Origin: an uncultured Litoreibacter sp.
Lineage (GTDB): Bacteria; Pseudomonadota; Alphaproteobacteria; Rhodobacterales; Rhodobacteraceae
Direction: 5' to 3'
Length of the DNA stretch: 64,000 nucleotides
Assembly: GCA_947492995.1 (NCBI GenBank)
Contig: CANLOU010000003.1
Location: 124,001-188,000, forward strand
The number at the start of each line of letters is the position of its first letter. Positions within the stretch are counted from its first letter, which is position 1. Position numbers and translations under genes: made by a program. This document shows, in pieces, positions 8,361-16,045 of this stretch. The notes beneath the pieces are model-generated. The model was not told the DNA's origin. It saw only the letters and a list, made by a program, of their open reading frames with translations, and did not search any database.

Positions 8361-9585
8361 CGGACATCTGAGCCTCTTGAGCCATGACAGCTTCGCCAAC
8401 GGCGTGCCGCATAAAACCTTCGCGCGCTTGCGCCGCGAGGACCCTCTGTCATGGACCGATGGCGACGCGGAAACCAAGGGCTTTTGGAACCTCACCCGCC
8501 ACGCCGACATCGCGCTGGCCAACCGCGAAGGGCCGGTGTTCAGCTCGGCCCAGGGCATCCGGCTCGAAGACCAAAGCCACGACGAATACATGGCCCGGCG
8601 CACCTTTCAGGAAACCGACGCGCCCGACCACACCGCCACGCGGCGGGTCGTGAACCCCAGCTTTGCCAAGCCCGTCATGGCCCGGTTTGAGGGGCTTATC
8701 CGCGAGCTGGCCAGCGACATTGCCGACACAGCGCTGCAGCAGACCGAATTCGACGCGGTCGACGCGATGGCCAAGCAGTTGCCGATGATGATGCTGGGCC
8801 GCATCCTCGGGGTGCCGGACGAGGATCTGGGCTGGCTCGTCGAAAAGGGTGATGCGCTGATTGGCAACTCGGACCCCGACTTCACCGACCACGTGGTCGA
8901 CAAGATGGACACCAGCGCCTACCGGCTGATGCCGTTCCGCAGCCCGGCGGGGGTCGAACTCTACGACTACGCCGCCGACCTACTGGAGAACCGCCGCGCC
9001 GTGGCCGAGGAAGGCATCCTCGCCAAAATGATGCGCGACGAGAACGGGCTGAAGGAGCTGGAGTTCAAAAACTTCTTCTGCCTGCTAGTCGCCGCCGGCA
9101 ACGACACGACCCGCTATTCCATTGCCATGGCGCTCAATCTTCTGGCCCATGACCCCGCCCTGATCGAACAGCTGCGCGGTGGCGCCTATTGGGACACTTG
9201 CGCAGATGAATTTATCCGGTTGGCCTCCCCCACCATGCATTTCCGCCGCACGCTGACGCAGGACTATACGCTGCACGGCAAGACCATGAAGGAAGGCGAC
9301 AAGGCGCTGCTATGGTTCGTCTCCGGCAGTCGCGACGAGGCTGTTTTTGACGACCCGCATGCCTGCCAGCTGGGGCGCAGCCCAAACCGTCATCTGGCCT
9401 TTGGGCAGGGTGGCATTCACGTCTGTCTGGGCATGCATCTGGCCAAGCTGGAGGTGCGCATCGCCATCGAAGAGCTGGTCAAACGCATTGACCGCTTCGA
9501 GGCGGTGGAGCCGCCCACCTGGACCCGGTCCAACTTCATCTGCGGCGTCAAGAAATTGCACGTCCGCGCCACAAGGGCCGCCTGA
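8350..9585 (+). CDS. Cytochrome P450 (CYP125/142-like heme motif)
   Basis: A soluble 411-residue bacterial P450. The I-helix oxygen-activation motif AGNDTTR is at 249-255, the K-helix ExxR is E287-R290, and the heme thiolate is Cys359 in FGQGGIHVCLG. That loop has one residue more than the common FGxGxHxC and follows the F-x-x-x-G-x-H-x-C form known from CYP124/125/142. SPTMHFRRT after the K helix also resembles those families. The start at 8350 (MRDDGHLSLL) overlaps the amidotransferase gene by 11 bp; an in-frame ATG at 8203 lies far inside that gene and is rejected. No ferredoxin or reductase gene is in the cluster, so redox partners must be elsewhere. Confidence 0.92.
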   Translation: MRDDGHLSLLSHDSFANGVPHKTFARLRREDPLSWTDGDAETKGFWNLTRHADIALANREGPVFSSAQGIRLEDQSHDEYMARRTFQETDAPDHTATRRVVNPSFAKPVMARFEGLIRELASDIADTALQQTEFDAVDAMAKQLPMMMLGRILGVPDEDLGWLVEKGDALIGNSDPDFTDHVVDKMDTSAYRLMPFRSPAGVELYDYAADLLENRRAVAEEGILAKMMRDENGLKELEFKNFFCLLVAAGNDTTRYSIAMALNLLAHDPALIEQLRGGAYWDTCADEFIRLASPTMHFRRTLTQDYTLHGKTMKEGDKALLWFVSGSRDEAVFDDPHACQLGRSPNRHLAFGQGGIHVCLGMHLAKLEVRIAIEELVKRIDRFEAVEPPTWTRSNFICGVKKLHVRATRAA

Positions 9586-9588
9586 CAC

Positions 9589-10863
9589 ATGACCAAGATC
9601 ACCCGCACTCGCGCGCTTTTCAATGACATGCTGAACCTGCCGCGCGGCAAATATGTGCCCCCGGATGTGGCCGCGGGCGGCGCCATCGGGTTCGCGCGCG
9701 GGGCGTTCGCCGTCTCCTATGACCGCGATCTGGTGACGGTGCCGGGCTGCGAATTCTTCAACGGCGTGCCGGATATGGAGCTGGTGCTGGACGCAGAGCG
9801 CCGCAAAGGCTGGCAAGCAGGTACCGAGATCGCGCTGGGCGATCTTTACGCAGATGACACGCCCTTCGGCCTCTGCCCGCGCGGGGCGGTGAAGCGGGCG
9901 GTAAAAGACTGGGAAGATCTCGGCTACACGCCAATGATTGGCCTAGAGACAGAGGCCTTCATTTTCCAACGCGACGAAGACGGGATTTGGCGCCCCTATG
10001 ACACCCCCGGTGCCTTCGTTTACAGCACCGGCCCCGAAAGCGATCCCAAAGGTGTCATGGACGACATCTGGGAGGCGGCACATGCCGCCGACATCCCCAT
10101 CGAAAGCATGAACGGGGAATTCGACAATGGCCAGTTCGAGCTGACAATGCGGTTCGACAATGCCGTCAAAGCCTGTGACGACGCCTTCCTGATGCGCACC
10201 ATGGCGCGTGAAATCGGGCTGAAGAAGGGCCTGCTGCTGACCTTCCTGCCCAAGCCGGTGCCGGATCGCGGCGGGTCCGGCCTGCACGTGAATTTCAGCT
10301 TCAATGATGCCAACGGGACCAATGCAATCGCCCCCGATGGCCAGCTCTCTGAGGTCGCAAGGCATTGCGTCGCGGGGCTGGTCCACCATCACCCGGCCTT
10401 GGCGGGCCTGCTGGCCACGACCGTCAACAGCTATGACCGTCTCAACCCCGGCGGGCTGGCGGGGTATTGGGCAAACTGGGCCGAGGATCACCGGCTGGTC
10501 ACCACGCGGACCTCGACCAAGTCGCGGAAATCCGCGCGGCTGGAACACCGGATGGCCGATTGCGCGACCAATCCCTATCAAGCTGTGGCAAGCGTGCTGC
10601 AGGCGGCGCGGCTGGGCTACGTCAACAAGCGGCCACTGCAACCTGCCGAGGACCTCGACGGCTGGGAAAACGTGCGCGAAAAGCGGCATGTGCCCTCCGG
10701 TCTGGACAAGTCGCTGAATGCGCTCGACCAAGACGCCGAGTTGCGCAAGGCGATTGGCGCGCTGTATTGCGACGCCCTGCTGTATCTCAAACGCGACGAA
10801 TTTAAGCGGCTGCTGGGCAAAAGCGTGGACGAGGTGCGCGACTTTTATCTGCCCTTCATCTGA
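9589..10863 (+). CDS. Glutamine synthetase-like gamma-glutamyl-amine ligase
   Basis: A 424-residue member of the glutamine synthetase superfamily. Recognisable elements are IGLETEAFIF (first metal Glu), NGEFDNGQFEL (metal and ATP site), GGSGLHVNFSF (equivalent of GSGMHxH), and ARLEHRMADCATNPYQA (equivalent of the RxExRxxDxxANPY region). Housekeeping GlnA residues are only partly kept, as in PuuA, AtdA1 and similar ligases that join glutamate to an amine other than ammonia. It starts 3 bp after the P450 stop. Pairing with the amidotransferase two genes upstream suggests an attach-then-remove gamma-glutamyl cycle. The amine is unknown. Confidence 0.85.
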   Translation: MTKITRTRALFNDMLNLPRGKYVPPDVAAGGAIGFARGAFAVSYDRDLVTVPGCEFFNGVPDMELVLDAERRKGWQAGTEIALGDLYADDTPFGLCPRGAVKRAVKDWEDLGYTPMIGLETEAFIFQRDEDGIWRPYDTPGAFVYSTGPESDPKGVMDDIWEAAHAADIPIESMNGEFDNGQFELTMRFDNAVKACDDAFLMRTMAREIGLKKGLLLTFLPKPVPDRGGSGLHVNFSFNDANGTNAIAPDGQLSEVARHCVAGLVHHHPALAGLLATTVNSYDRLNPGGLAGYWANWAEDHRLVTTRTSTKSRKSARLEHRMADCATNPYQAVASVLQAARLGYVNKRPLQPAEDLDGWENVREKRHVPSGLDKSLNALDQDAELRKAIGALYCDALLYLKRDEFKRLLGKSVDEVRDFYLPFI

Positions 10864-10876
10864 AATCTCAAAATAC

Positions 10877-10898
10877 TTTACTACACGGTTTAGTTAAA
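10877..10898. promoter_or_regulatory. Imperfect inverted repeat before the nicX-like gene, candidate TetR operator
   Basis: TTTACTA and TAGTTAAA form facing half-sites around CACGGTT in the 61-bp gap between the GS-like gene and the nicX-like gene. One arm has an extra base. Size and symmetry suit a TetR-family operator, and a TetR domain is encoded at the end of this same transcription unit. The AT-rich stretch is the only likely promoter between the two gene groups. Confidence 0.35.
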
Positions 10899-10924
10899 GC
10901 ATCCTCCCCAAAAGGGAGTCGCCA

Positions 10925-11971
10925 ATGCTACAAGAAATCCCCGAAGGCAAATGGGTCGCCAGCTTTCGCCGTGTCCTGAAACTCAACGGGATCGGCAAAG
11001 GAACAGCCGTCGCCGTCGTTGCCGAAAGCCAGTCGCGGCCTGTGTTGGTGCAGCTTTGCGCCTTGGCGCTCTATGATCTGGGGGCCGCGTTCTCGACCAT
11101 CACGCTGCCCACACCGGAACAGACCGCGCTCGTGCCGGTCAAATCCACCGGTGCGTCCAATGCCATCTCGGGCAAGCGCCACGTGATCGAAGCGCTCAAA
11201 CAGGTCGAGGTGGTGGTGGACGTCACAGTCGAGGGCCTGCTGCATGCCGCCGAATGGCCCGAGATCGAGGACGCCGGCACAAGATTGTTCGTGATCTGCA
11301 ATGAACACCCCGAAATTCTGGAACGCACCGAACCGCAAGCCGCCCTTGGGCCAAAGGTCGCGCTTGGTATCGAGATGCTGCGCGATGCCGCCGAAATGCG
11401 GGTGACAAGTGCCGCTGGCACGGATCTGACCATCGACATCAAAGACGCGCCTTGCGGCGGCACGCCGGGATTTACGACCTCCAAAGGCGGGGTTGCGCAT
11501 TGGCCGGGCGGGCTGTGTCTGTGCTTCCCCGGCCCAAACACCATCAACGGCAAAATCGTCATGGCGCCGGGCGACATGAACCTGACCTTCAAAAGCTACC
11601 TGACCTCCGAGATCGGGTTTCAGATCGAAGACGACTTCGTCAAATCCATCACAGGCGACAGCCTCGATGCGGACCTGTTCCGCGAATACCTGGCCGCTTG
11701 GGACGACCCCATCGCCTATGGGCTGAGCCATGTTGGCTGGGGCATGAACCCGCGCGCGCGTTGGGAGAGCATGGCGCTCTATGACAAGCGTGACGTGCAG
11801 GCGACTGAGTTCCGCGCATGGTCCGGCAATTTCTTGTGGTCCACCGGCTCTAACCAATATGCAGGGCGTTTCACATTAGGCCATTTCGACCTGCCAATGC
11901 GCGGCTGCACCATTTCACTTGATGGCACAGCGGTCGTTGTGGACGGCGTTTTGCAAGGAGACCTCGCATGA
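10925..11971 (+). CDS. NicX-like 2,5-dihydroxypyridine 5,6-dioxygenase family protein (M29-like fold)
   Basis: A 348-residue protein that aligns over its length with Pseudomonas NicX as I recall it, notably AHWPGGLCLCFPGP, DPIAYGLSHVGWGMNPRARW, and GNFLWSTGSNQ. The NicX iron ligands are His265, Ser302, His318 and Asp320. The matching residues here are His269, Ser306, His320 and Asp322, with identical spacing between the first pair and a 2-residue shorter loop before the HxD. NicX opens the pyridine ring of 2,5-dihydroxypyridine to N-formylmaleamate. Relatives are often misnamed leucyl aminopeptidase. A good ribosome site (AAGGGAG) precedes the ATG. Its stop overlaps the next start (ATGA). The exact substrate is not fixed by sequence. 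Confidence 0.8.
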   Translation: MLQEIPEGKWVASFRRVLKLNGIGKGTAVAVVAESQSRPVLVQLCALALYDLGAAFSTITLPTPEQTALVPVKSTGASNAISGKRHVIEALKQVEVVVDVTVEGLLHAAEWPEIEDAGTRLFVICNEHPEILERTEPQAALGPKVALGIEMLRDAAEMRVTSAAGTDLTIDIKDAPCGGTPGFTTSKGGVAHWPGGLCLCFPGPNTINGKIVMAPGDMNLTFKSYLTSEIGFQIEDDFVKSITGDSLDADLFREYLAAWDDPIAYGLSHVGWGMNPRARWESMALYDKRDVQATEFRAWSGNFLWSTGSNQYAGRFTLGHFDLPMRGCTISLDGTAVVVDGVLQGDLA

Positions 11972-13254
11972 CCGATTTTCGTGAATATTACGATGTGTCA
12001 AAGTTCCGCCCCCAGCATCTGGAGATGCTGGACAGGATCAACGCGCTCGGCCCGAAATTTGCCGAACGTGCCGCTAAGCACGACAAGGAAGCCAGCTTTC
12101 CAACCGAAAATTACAACGAGCTGCGCGACGGCGGTTTCCTGAAACTCGTCATCCCCGAAGCGTTCGGCGGCATGGGGTTCAGTCTTGGCGAATACGCAAC
12201 CATCGGTGCCGAAATCGGCAAGTATTGCGGGGCAACAGCGTTGACCTTCAACATGCACACGTCCTCCATGATGTGGCTGCGGTTCATGTATGAGATGCCG
12301 AACCTGACCGACGCCGAACGCGCCGCGTTCAAGCGGATGCGGGAGCTGCAATTCCCCAAAGTGGTCAACGAGGGCGCGATCTTTTCGCAGCCCATCTCGG
12401 AAGGCGGGGTCAACTGGACGTCGGAGCCGATCAAAACCAACTGCCGCAAGGTCGATGGCGGCTGGGTCATCAACGGGTTCAAGAAATTCGCCTCGCTCGC
12501 GGGCCATTGCGACTACTACTCCATCGTCTGCACCGAGCATTTCGAAGGCAAGGACCCCGCCCACGAGGACACCATGGACTTCGCGGTCCACAAAGACGCC
12601 AAGGGCCTGTCCATCACCGGCGACTGGGACCCGATCGGGATGCGCGGCACGGTCAGCCGCGACCTGATCCTGAAGGACGTCTTCGTCAACGAGGATGACA
12701 TGATGATGCCCGCCGGCGTCTTCGGCAAAACGCTGTCGCAATGGCCGCATATGATGGCCACGCTGACGCCCGCCTATATGGGCGTCGCGCAGGCGGCCTA
12801 TGATTTCACGGTGCGCTACCTGCGCGGCGAAACCCCCGGCCAGCCCCCGATTGACCGCCGGGTCTACCCCACCAAACGCGCCGCCGTGGGCCGCATGTTC
12901 CAGCGCCTGACCGAGATGCGCACCCTGTGGACCACCGCGTTCTTCGAGGCGCGGGGCTTTCCGACACAGGCCGAGGTGATGCGCGTCTACGCGGCGCAAT
13001 ACGCGGTGATGGAGGGCGTGCAGGAACTGGCGGCGCTGGCCATCCGCACCTGCGGCGGGCAGTCGATGCTGAAATCCCTGCCGCTCGAACGGATCTACCG
13101 CGACAGCCGCTGCGGGGCGCTGATGCTGCCCTACACCACTGAAATCATGGAGGATTACCTGTCGATGATGACCGTCTATGACATGGACACAATCGACGAG
13201 GTCAACACCGATACCGTGTCGGCACGTGTGTCGATGTGGCGGCCCGCGGGCTAG
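11968..13254 (+). CDS. Acyl-CoA dehydrogenase-like flavoprotein without the usual catalytic Glu
   Basis: A 428-residue protein with the acyl-CoA dehydrogenase fold: an N-terminal helical domain with FGGMGFSLGEYA, a middle beta domain (ISEGGVNWTS, WVINGFKKFAS, DPIGMRGTVSRD), and a C-terminal helical domain ending in RTCGGQSMLKSLPLERIYRDSR. After YRD, canonical enzymes read ...IYEGT with the base Glu. Here the region reads CGALMLPYTTEI, placing Leu where Glu is expected. The enzyme may therefore be a flavin monooxygenase or oxidase of this fold, or use a displaced acid. It overlaps the nicX-like gene by 4 bp and is followed after 4 bp by the hydrolase/TetR fusion. Confidence 0.83.
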   Translation: MTDFREYYDVSKFRPQHLEMLDRINALGPKFAERAAKHDKEASFPTENYNELRDGGFLKLVIPEAFGGMGFSLGEYATIGAEIGKYCGATALTFNMHTSSMMWLRFMYEMPNLTDAERAAFKRMRELQFPKVVNEGAIFSQPISEGGVNWTSEPIKTNCRKVDGGWVINGFKKFASLAGHCDYYSIVCTEHFEGKDPAHEDTMDFAVHKDAKGLSITGDWDPIGMRGTVSRDLILKDVFVNEDDMMMPAGVFGKTLSQWPHMMATLTPAYMGVAQAAYDFTVRYLRGETPGQPPIDRRVYPTKRAAVGRMFQRLTEMRTLWTTAFFEARGFPTQAEVMRVYAAQYAVMEGVQELAALAIRTCGGQSMLKSLPLERIYRDSRCGALMLPYTTEIMEDYLSMMTVYDMDTIDEVNTDTVSARVSMWRPAG

Positions 13255-13258
13255 GCCA

Positions 13259-15256
13259 ATGCCCGCCGAACAGGTTCAATGCTCCCGCAAACTTGACGCC
13301 GCCCCAGACGATGTCTGGGCGGTGCTGCGCGGTTTTGACATTGGCTGGCACCCGATGGTGGCGTCTTGCACGCTGTTGCGTGGCCGGGCCGGGGCGGTGA
13401 CCCGCGCCTTCACAACAACCGATGGCGGGCAGATGGTGGAGCAGCGCAGCTACCTCAGCGACACCGACCGGGTGCTGCGCTACACCGCCCTTTCCGGCAT
13501 CGAGGGCGCGTTCGGCTATGCCGCGTCGGTCGAGGTGACCGGAAAGAACGGCACGTCCACCGTCACGTGGCAGGCCAACATCACTGCGCGCGCCGATCGT
13601 GTTGCGCAAATTGCCGACGGCACCCGCGCGGTGTTTGAGGCCGGGCTTGACCAACTGGGCCACGACCTGCCGCCCGCGCCGCCCTCCAAGCAGGCCAAAC
13701 GCCGCCCAACCGCCACCAAGCGCATGACTTTTGGCACGCCACGCCTCTCTTTACTCACAACCTCTGCGGATCACGCGGCCAGTGATACATTGGTGTTGTT
13801 CCTGCACGGCATCGGCGGGCAGGCCACAAACTGGGCCGACCAGATCGCGGCATTCGGGGCGGGCTACCGCGTGGCTGCGATGGATTTGCGCGGCTATGGC
13901 GACAGCGCGCGCGGGCCCACGCAGACGCAGGTTAGTGACTACTGCGCCGACATCTTGGCGGCTGCCAAACAGGTCGGGACCAAACGGGTGGTGCTGGTGG
14001 GCCTCAGCATGGGCAGCTGGATCGCAACCAGCTTTGCGATGCGCCACGGCGATATGCTGGCGGGGCTGGTTCTTGCGGGCGGCTGCACCGGCATGTCGGA
14101 GGCCGACCCGCAGGAGCGGGACGCCTTCCGCGCCGCGCGCGAATTGCCCCTGTCGCAGGGCCAAAGCCCTGCCGATTTCGCCGCGTCAGTCGTCGACATC
14201 ATTGCCGGCCCGCAGGCCAGCAAAGCCCAGCACGACATCCTCCATGCCTCAATGGCCGCCATCCCGTCCGACACCTACCGCGACGCGCTCACCTGCTTTT
14301 GCAATCCGCCGGAAACTTTCGACTTTGCCAAAATCAGCTGCCCCGTCTTGATGGTCACAGGGGAACATGACCGCCTTGCGCCACCCGCTGAAATCAGGGC
14401 GGTCAGCAGGCGCATCTTCTCTGACCTCGCGGCGACAGGCGGCCACCCCGACATCCGGTTCGAGGTGCTGGCGGGGGCCGGTCATCTGTGCAATCTCGAA
14501 CAGCCCGCAGCGTTCAATGACGTGTTGGCGCAGTTCCTGGAACGCCTGCCTCACGTCGGCTCCGCCTTTAAGCCAACCCGCGCGGAAAAGCAGCACGAGA
14601 AACGCGCGCGTATCCTGCAGGCGGCCCATGCAGAATTCTGCGAGGCCGGATTTGATGGGGCTTCCATGGATCGGCTGGCAAAGGCTGCGGATGTGTCCAA
14701 GCCGACGCTCTATCAGTATTTTGGTGATAAGGACGGCTTGTTCGCCGCCGTGCTGGAAGAGGGGCGCGCCCATATCATCGCGCCGCTTGTGGGCGGGGAT
14801 GGCACGCTTGTGGACAGGCTTTGGCGGTTTAGCTGGACCTATGCGCGGTTTGTGTTGCGACCAGATATGCTGTCGCTGGCCCGGTTGATTTTGGGGGAGG
14901 CGGGGCGCAGGCCCCAAAGTGCCGTTCAATATCATCAAAGCGGTCCTGCCCGTGCTTTTGACGGGCTGGTTGAGTTTGTCTCGGCCGCCGATGCCGCTGG
15001 CGAGCTGGACATTGATGACCCGAAACGCGCCGCCAACGACCTTTGGTCGCTGATCCTGTCAGGGCCACGCGATCACTACCTGCACCACGTCGCGGATCGC
15101 CCGACAGAGGCAGAGTTGCTCGCAGCCATCGGGCATGGCTTGGGTGTTTTCCTCAAAGCCTATTCGCGCAACCCGTCTGAGGACCGGCAGGCCCTGTCTG
15201 ACAAAATGCACGCGGCGCAATCGCGGCTGGATCGCGCCCCCAAAGACGCGGGCTGA
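13259..15256 (+). CDS. SRPBCC - alpha/beta hydrolase - TetR regulator triple fusion
   Basis: A 665-residue protein with three unrelated parts in one continuous frame. Residues 1-135 look like an SRPBCC ligand-binding domain (CSRKLDAAPDDVWAVLRGF at the start). Residues 155-432 are an alpha/beta hydrolase with HGIGG, Ser250 in GLSMGS, Asp371 in TGEHD and His409 in GAGHL, so the triad is complete. From about 440 a TetR-type domain begins, with the helix-turn-helix DRLAKAADVSKPTLYQYFGDKDGLF. NicD, which acts after NicX, is also an alpha/beta hydrolase, so the middle domain may deformylate the ring-opened product. It might instead be a sensor. The ATG at 13259 follows the previous stop by 4 bp; a frame-open extension back to 13178 lies inside the upstream gene. 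Confidence 0.85.
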   Translation: MPAEQVQCSRKLDAAPDDVWAVLRGFDIGWHPMVASCTLLRGRAGAVTRAFTTTDGGQMVEQRSYLSDTDRVLRYTALSGIEGAFGYAASVEVTGKNGTSTVTWQANITARADRVAQIADGTRAVFEAGLDQLGHDLPPAPPSKQAKRRPTATKRMTFGTPRLSLLTTSADHAASDTLVLFLHGIGGQATNWADQIAAFGAGYRVAAMDLRGYGDSARGPTQTQVSDYCADILAAAKQVGTKRVVLVGLSMGSWIATSFAMRHGDMLAGLVLAGGCTGMSEADPQERDAFRAARELPLSQGQSPADFAASVVDIIAGPQASKAQHDILHASMAAIPSDTYRDALTCFCNPPETFDFAKISCPVLMVTGEHDRLAPPAEIRAVSRRIFSDLAATGGHPDIRFEVLAGAGHLCNLEQPAAFNDVLAQFLERLPHVGSAFKPTRAEKQHEKRARILQAAHAEFCEAGFDGASMDRLAKAADVSKPTLYQYFGDKDGLFAAVLEEGRAHIIAPLVGGDGTLVDRLWRFSWTYARFVLRPDMLSLARLILGEAGRRPQSAVQYHQSGPARAFDGLVEFVSAADAAGELDIDDPKRAANDLWSLILSGPRDHYLHHVADRPTEAELLAAIGHGLGVFLKAYSRNPSEDRQALSDKMHAAQSRLDRAPKDAG

Positions 15257-15345
15257 CGCGCCTGCTTTGCTCCCCCCCGCGCTTGCGCCACCTGATGGCC
15301 CGTGACACTCTCTCCGCAGTTTCAAATCCGCCGGAGGAACGCATC

Positions 15346-15969
15346 ATGACCGGATACGAACTCGTCCTTTTGTGGGTCGCGTGGATACTGGGCGGTGGCA
15401 GCCCGGGGCCTGCAACCCTTGGCATCGCCAGCACCTCGATGAACACGGGGCGGCGGATGGGGCTGATGTTTTCGCTGGGTATCCTCTTTGGCAGCGCGTT
15501 CTGGGGTGTCGCGGCGGCTTTGGGCATGAGCGCGGTGATGATGACCAATGCATGGGTGTTCGAAACCATGCGCTATGTCGGCGCGGCCTATCTGCTGTAT
15601 CTTGCGCTGAAATCGCTGCGCTCCGCCCTGTCGGACAAAAATGCGCTGATGGGCAAGGCCCAAAGCGGCTCGGCTGCGCGGGTCTTCACCAAAGGCGCGC
15701 TTATTCATCTGACCAATCCCAAGGCGATCCTCGGCTGGGGGGCCATCTATGCGATTGCGCTGCCCGCCACGGCCTCTGTGGGTGATCTGTTCTGGATGTT
15801 CGGGTTTCTCTATTCCGGCTCTATTTTGGTCTTCATCGGCTATGCCTTCCTGTTTTCGTCGGCGGGGGTCGTGCATGTGTACCAGCGGATGCGCCGCTGG
15901 TTCGAATTCACCTTCGCGCTGCTGTTCGGGGCGGCCAGCCTCAAGATATTGACCGCAAAAGCGCTTTGA
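15346..15969 (+). CDS. LysE family exporter
   Basis: A 207-residue inner-membrane protein with about six hydrophobic spans and the LysE-family N-terminal signature WILGGGSPGPATLGIASTSMNTGRRMG, followed by VGAAYLLYLALKSLRSA and HLTNPKAILGWGAIYA. LysE/RhtB proteins export amino acids and related small molecules. The ATG at 15346 has a strong GGAGGA site 9 bp upstream; earlier in-frame starts lack one. It ends the accessory block before acpS, 89 bp after the fusion gene, and could relieve build-up of a pathway intermediate, but that link is inference only. Confidence 0.88.
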   Translation: MTGYELVLLWVAWILGGGSPGPATLGIASTSMNTGRRMGLMFSLGILFGSAFWGVAAALGMSAVMMTNAWVFETMRYVGAAYLLYLALKSLRSALSDKNALMGKAQSGSAARVFTKGALIHLTNPKAILGWGAIYAIALPATASVGDLFWMFGFLYSGSILVFIGYAFLFSSAGVVHVYQRMRRWFEFTFALLFGAASLKILTAKAL

Positions 15970-15990
15970 CGGGGGCCGCCGCGCATGCGC

Positions 15991-16027
15991 ATGAAATACA
16001 TATGAAATACACATCAAATACACATTT
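15991..16027. repeat. Three 11-bp tandem units upstream of acpS
   Basis: ATGAAATACAT, ATGAAATACAC and ATCAAATACAC follow each other without gaps and end in ATTT. The block starts 55 bp before the acpS ATG and ends 18 bp before it. One unit per helical turn would place each site on the same face of the DNA. An almost identical block occurs at 56802-56838 ahead of nusG, with a single changed base across the units. Eleven is not a multiple of three, so this is not repeated coding sequence. Confidence 0.85.
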
Positions 16028-16045
16028 GCCGTTTGGGGGCGCAAA

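Noticed and set aside
13178-13258. Earlier start of the triple-fusion protein at 13178
   Set aside because: The extension lies wholly inside the upstream dehydrogenase gene and encodes Pro/Arg/Cys-rich sequence unlike SRPBCC N-termini.
3787-16045. Prophage or integrative element explanation for the pdxJ-acpS block
   Set aside because: No integrase, transposase, phage structural gene, tRNA or clear att repeat is visible, and codon use looks like the host.
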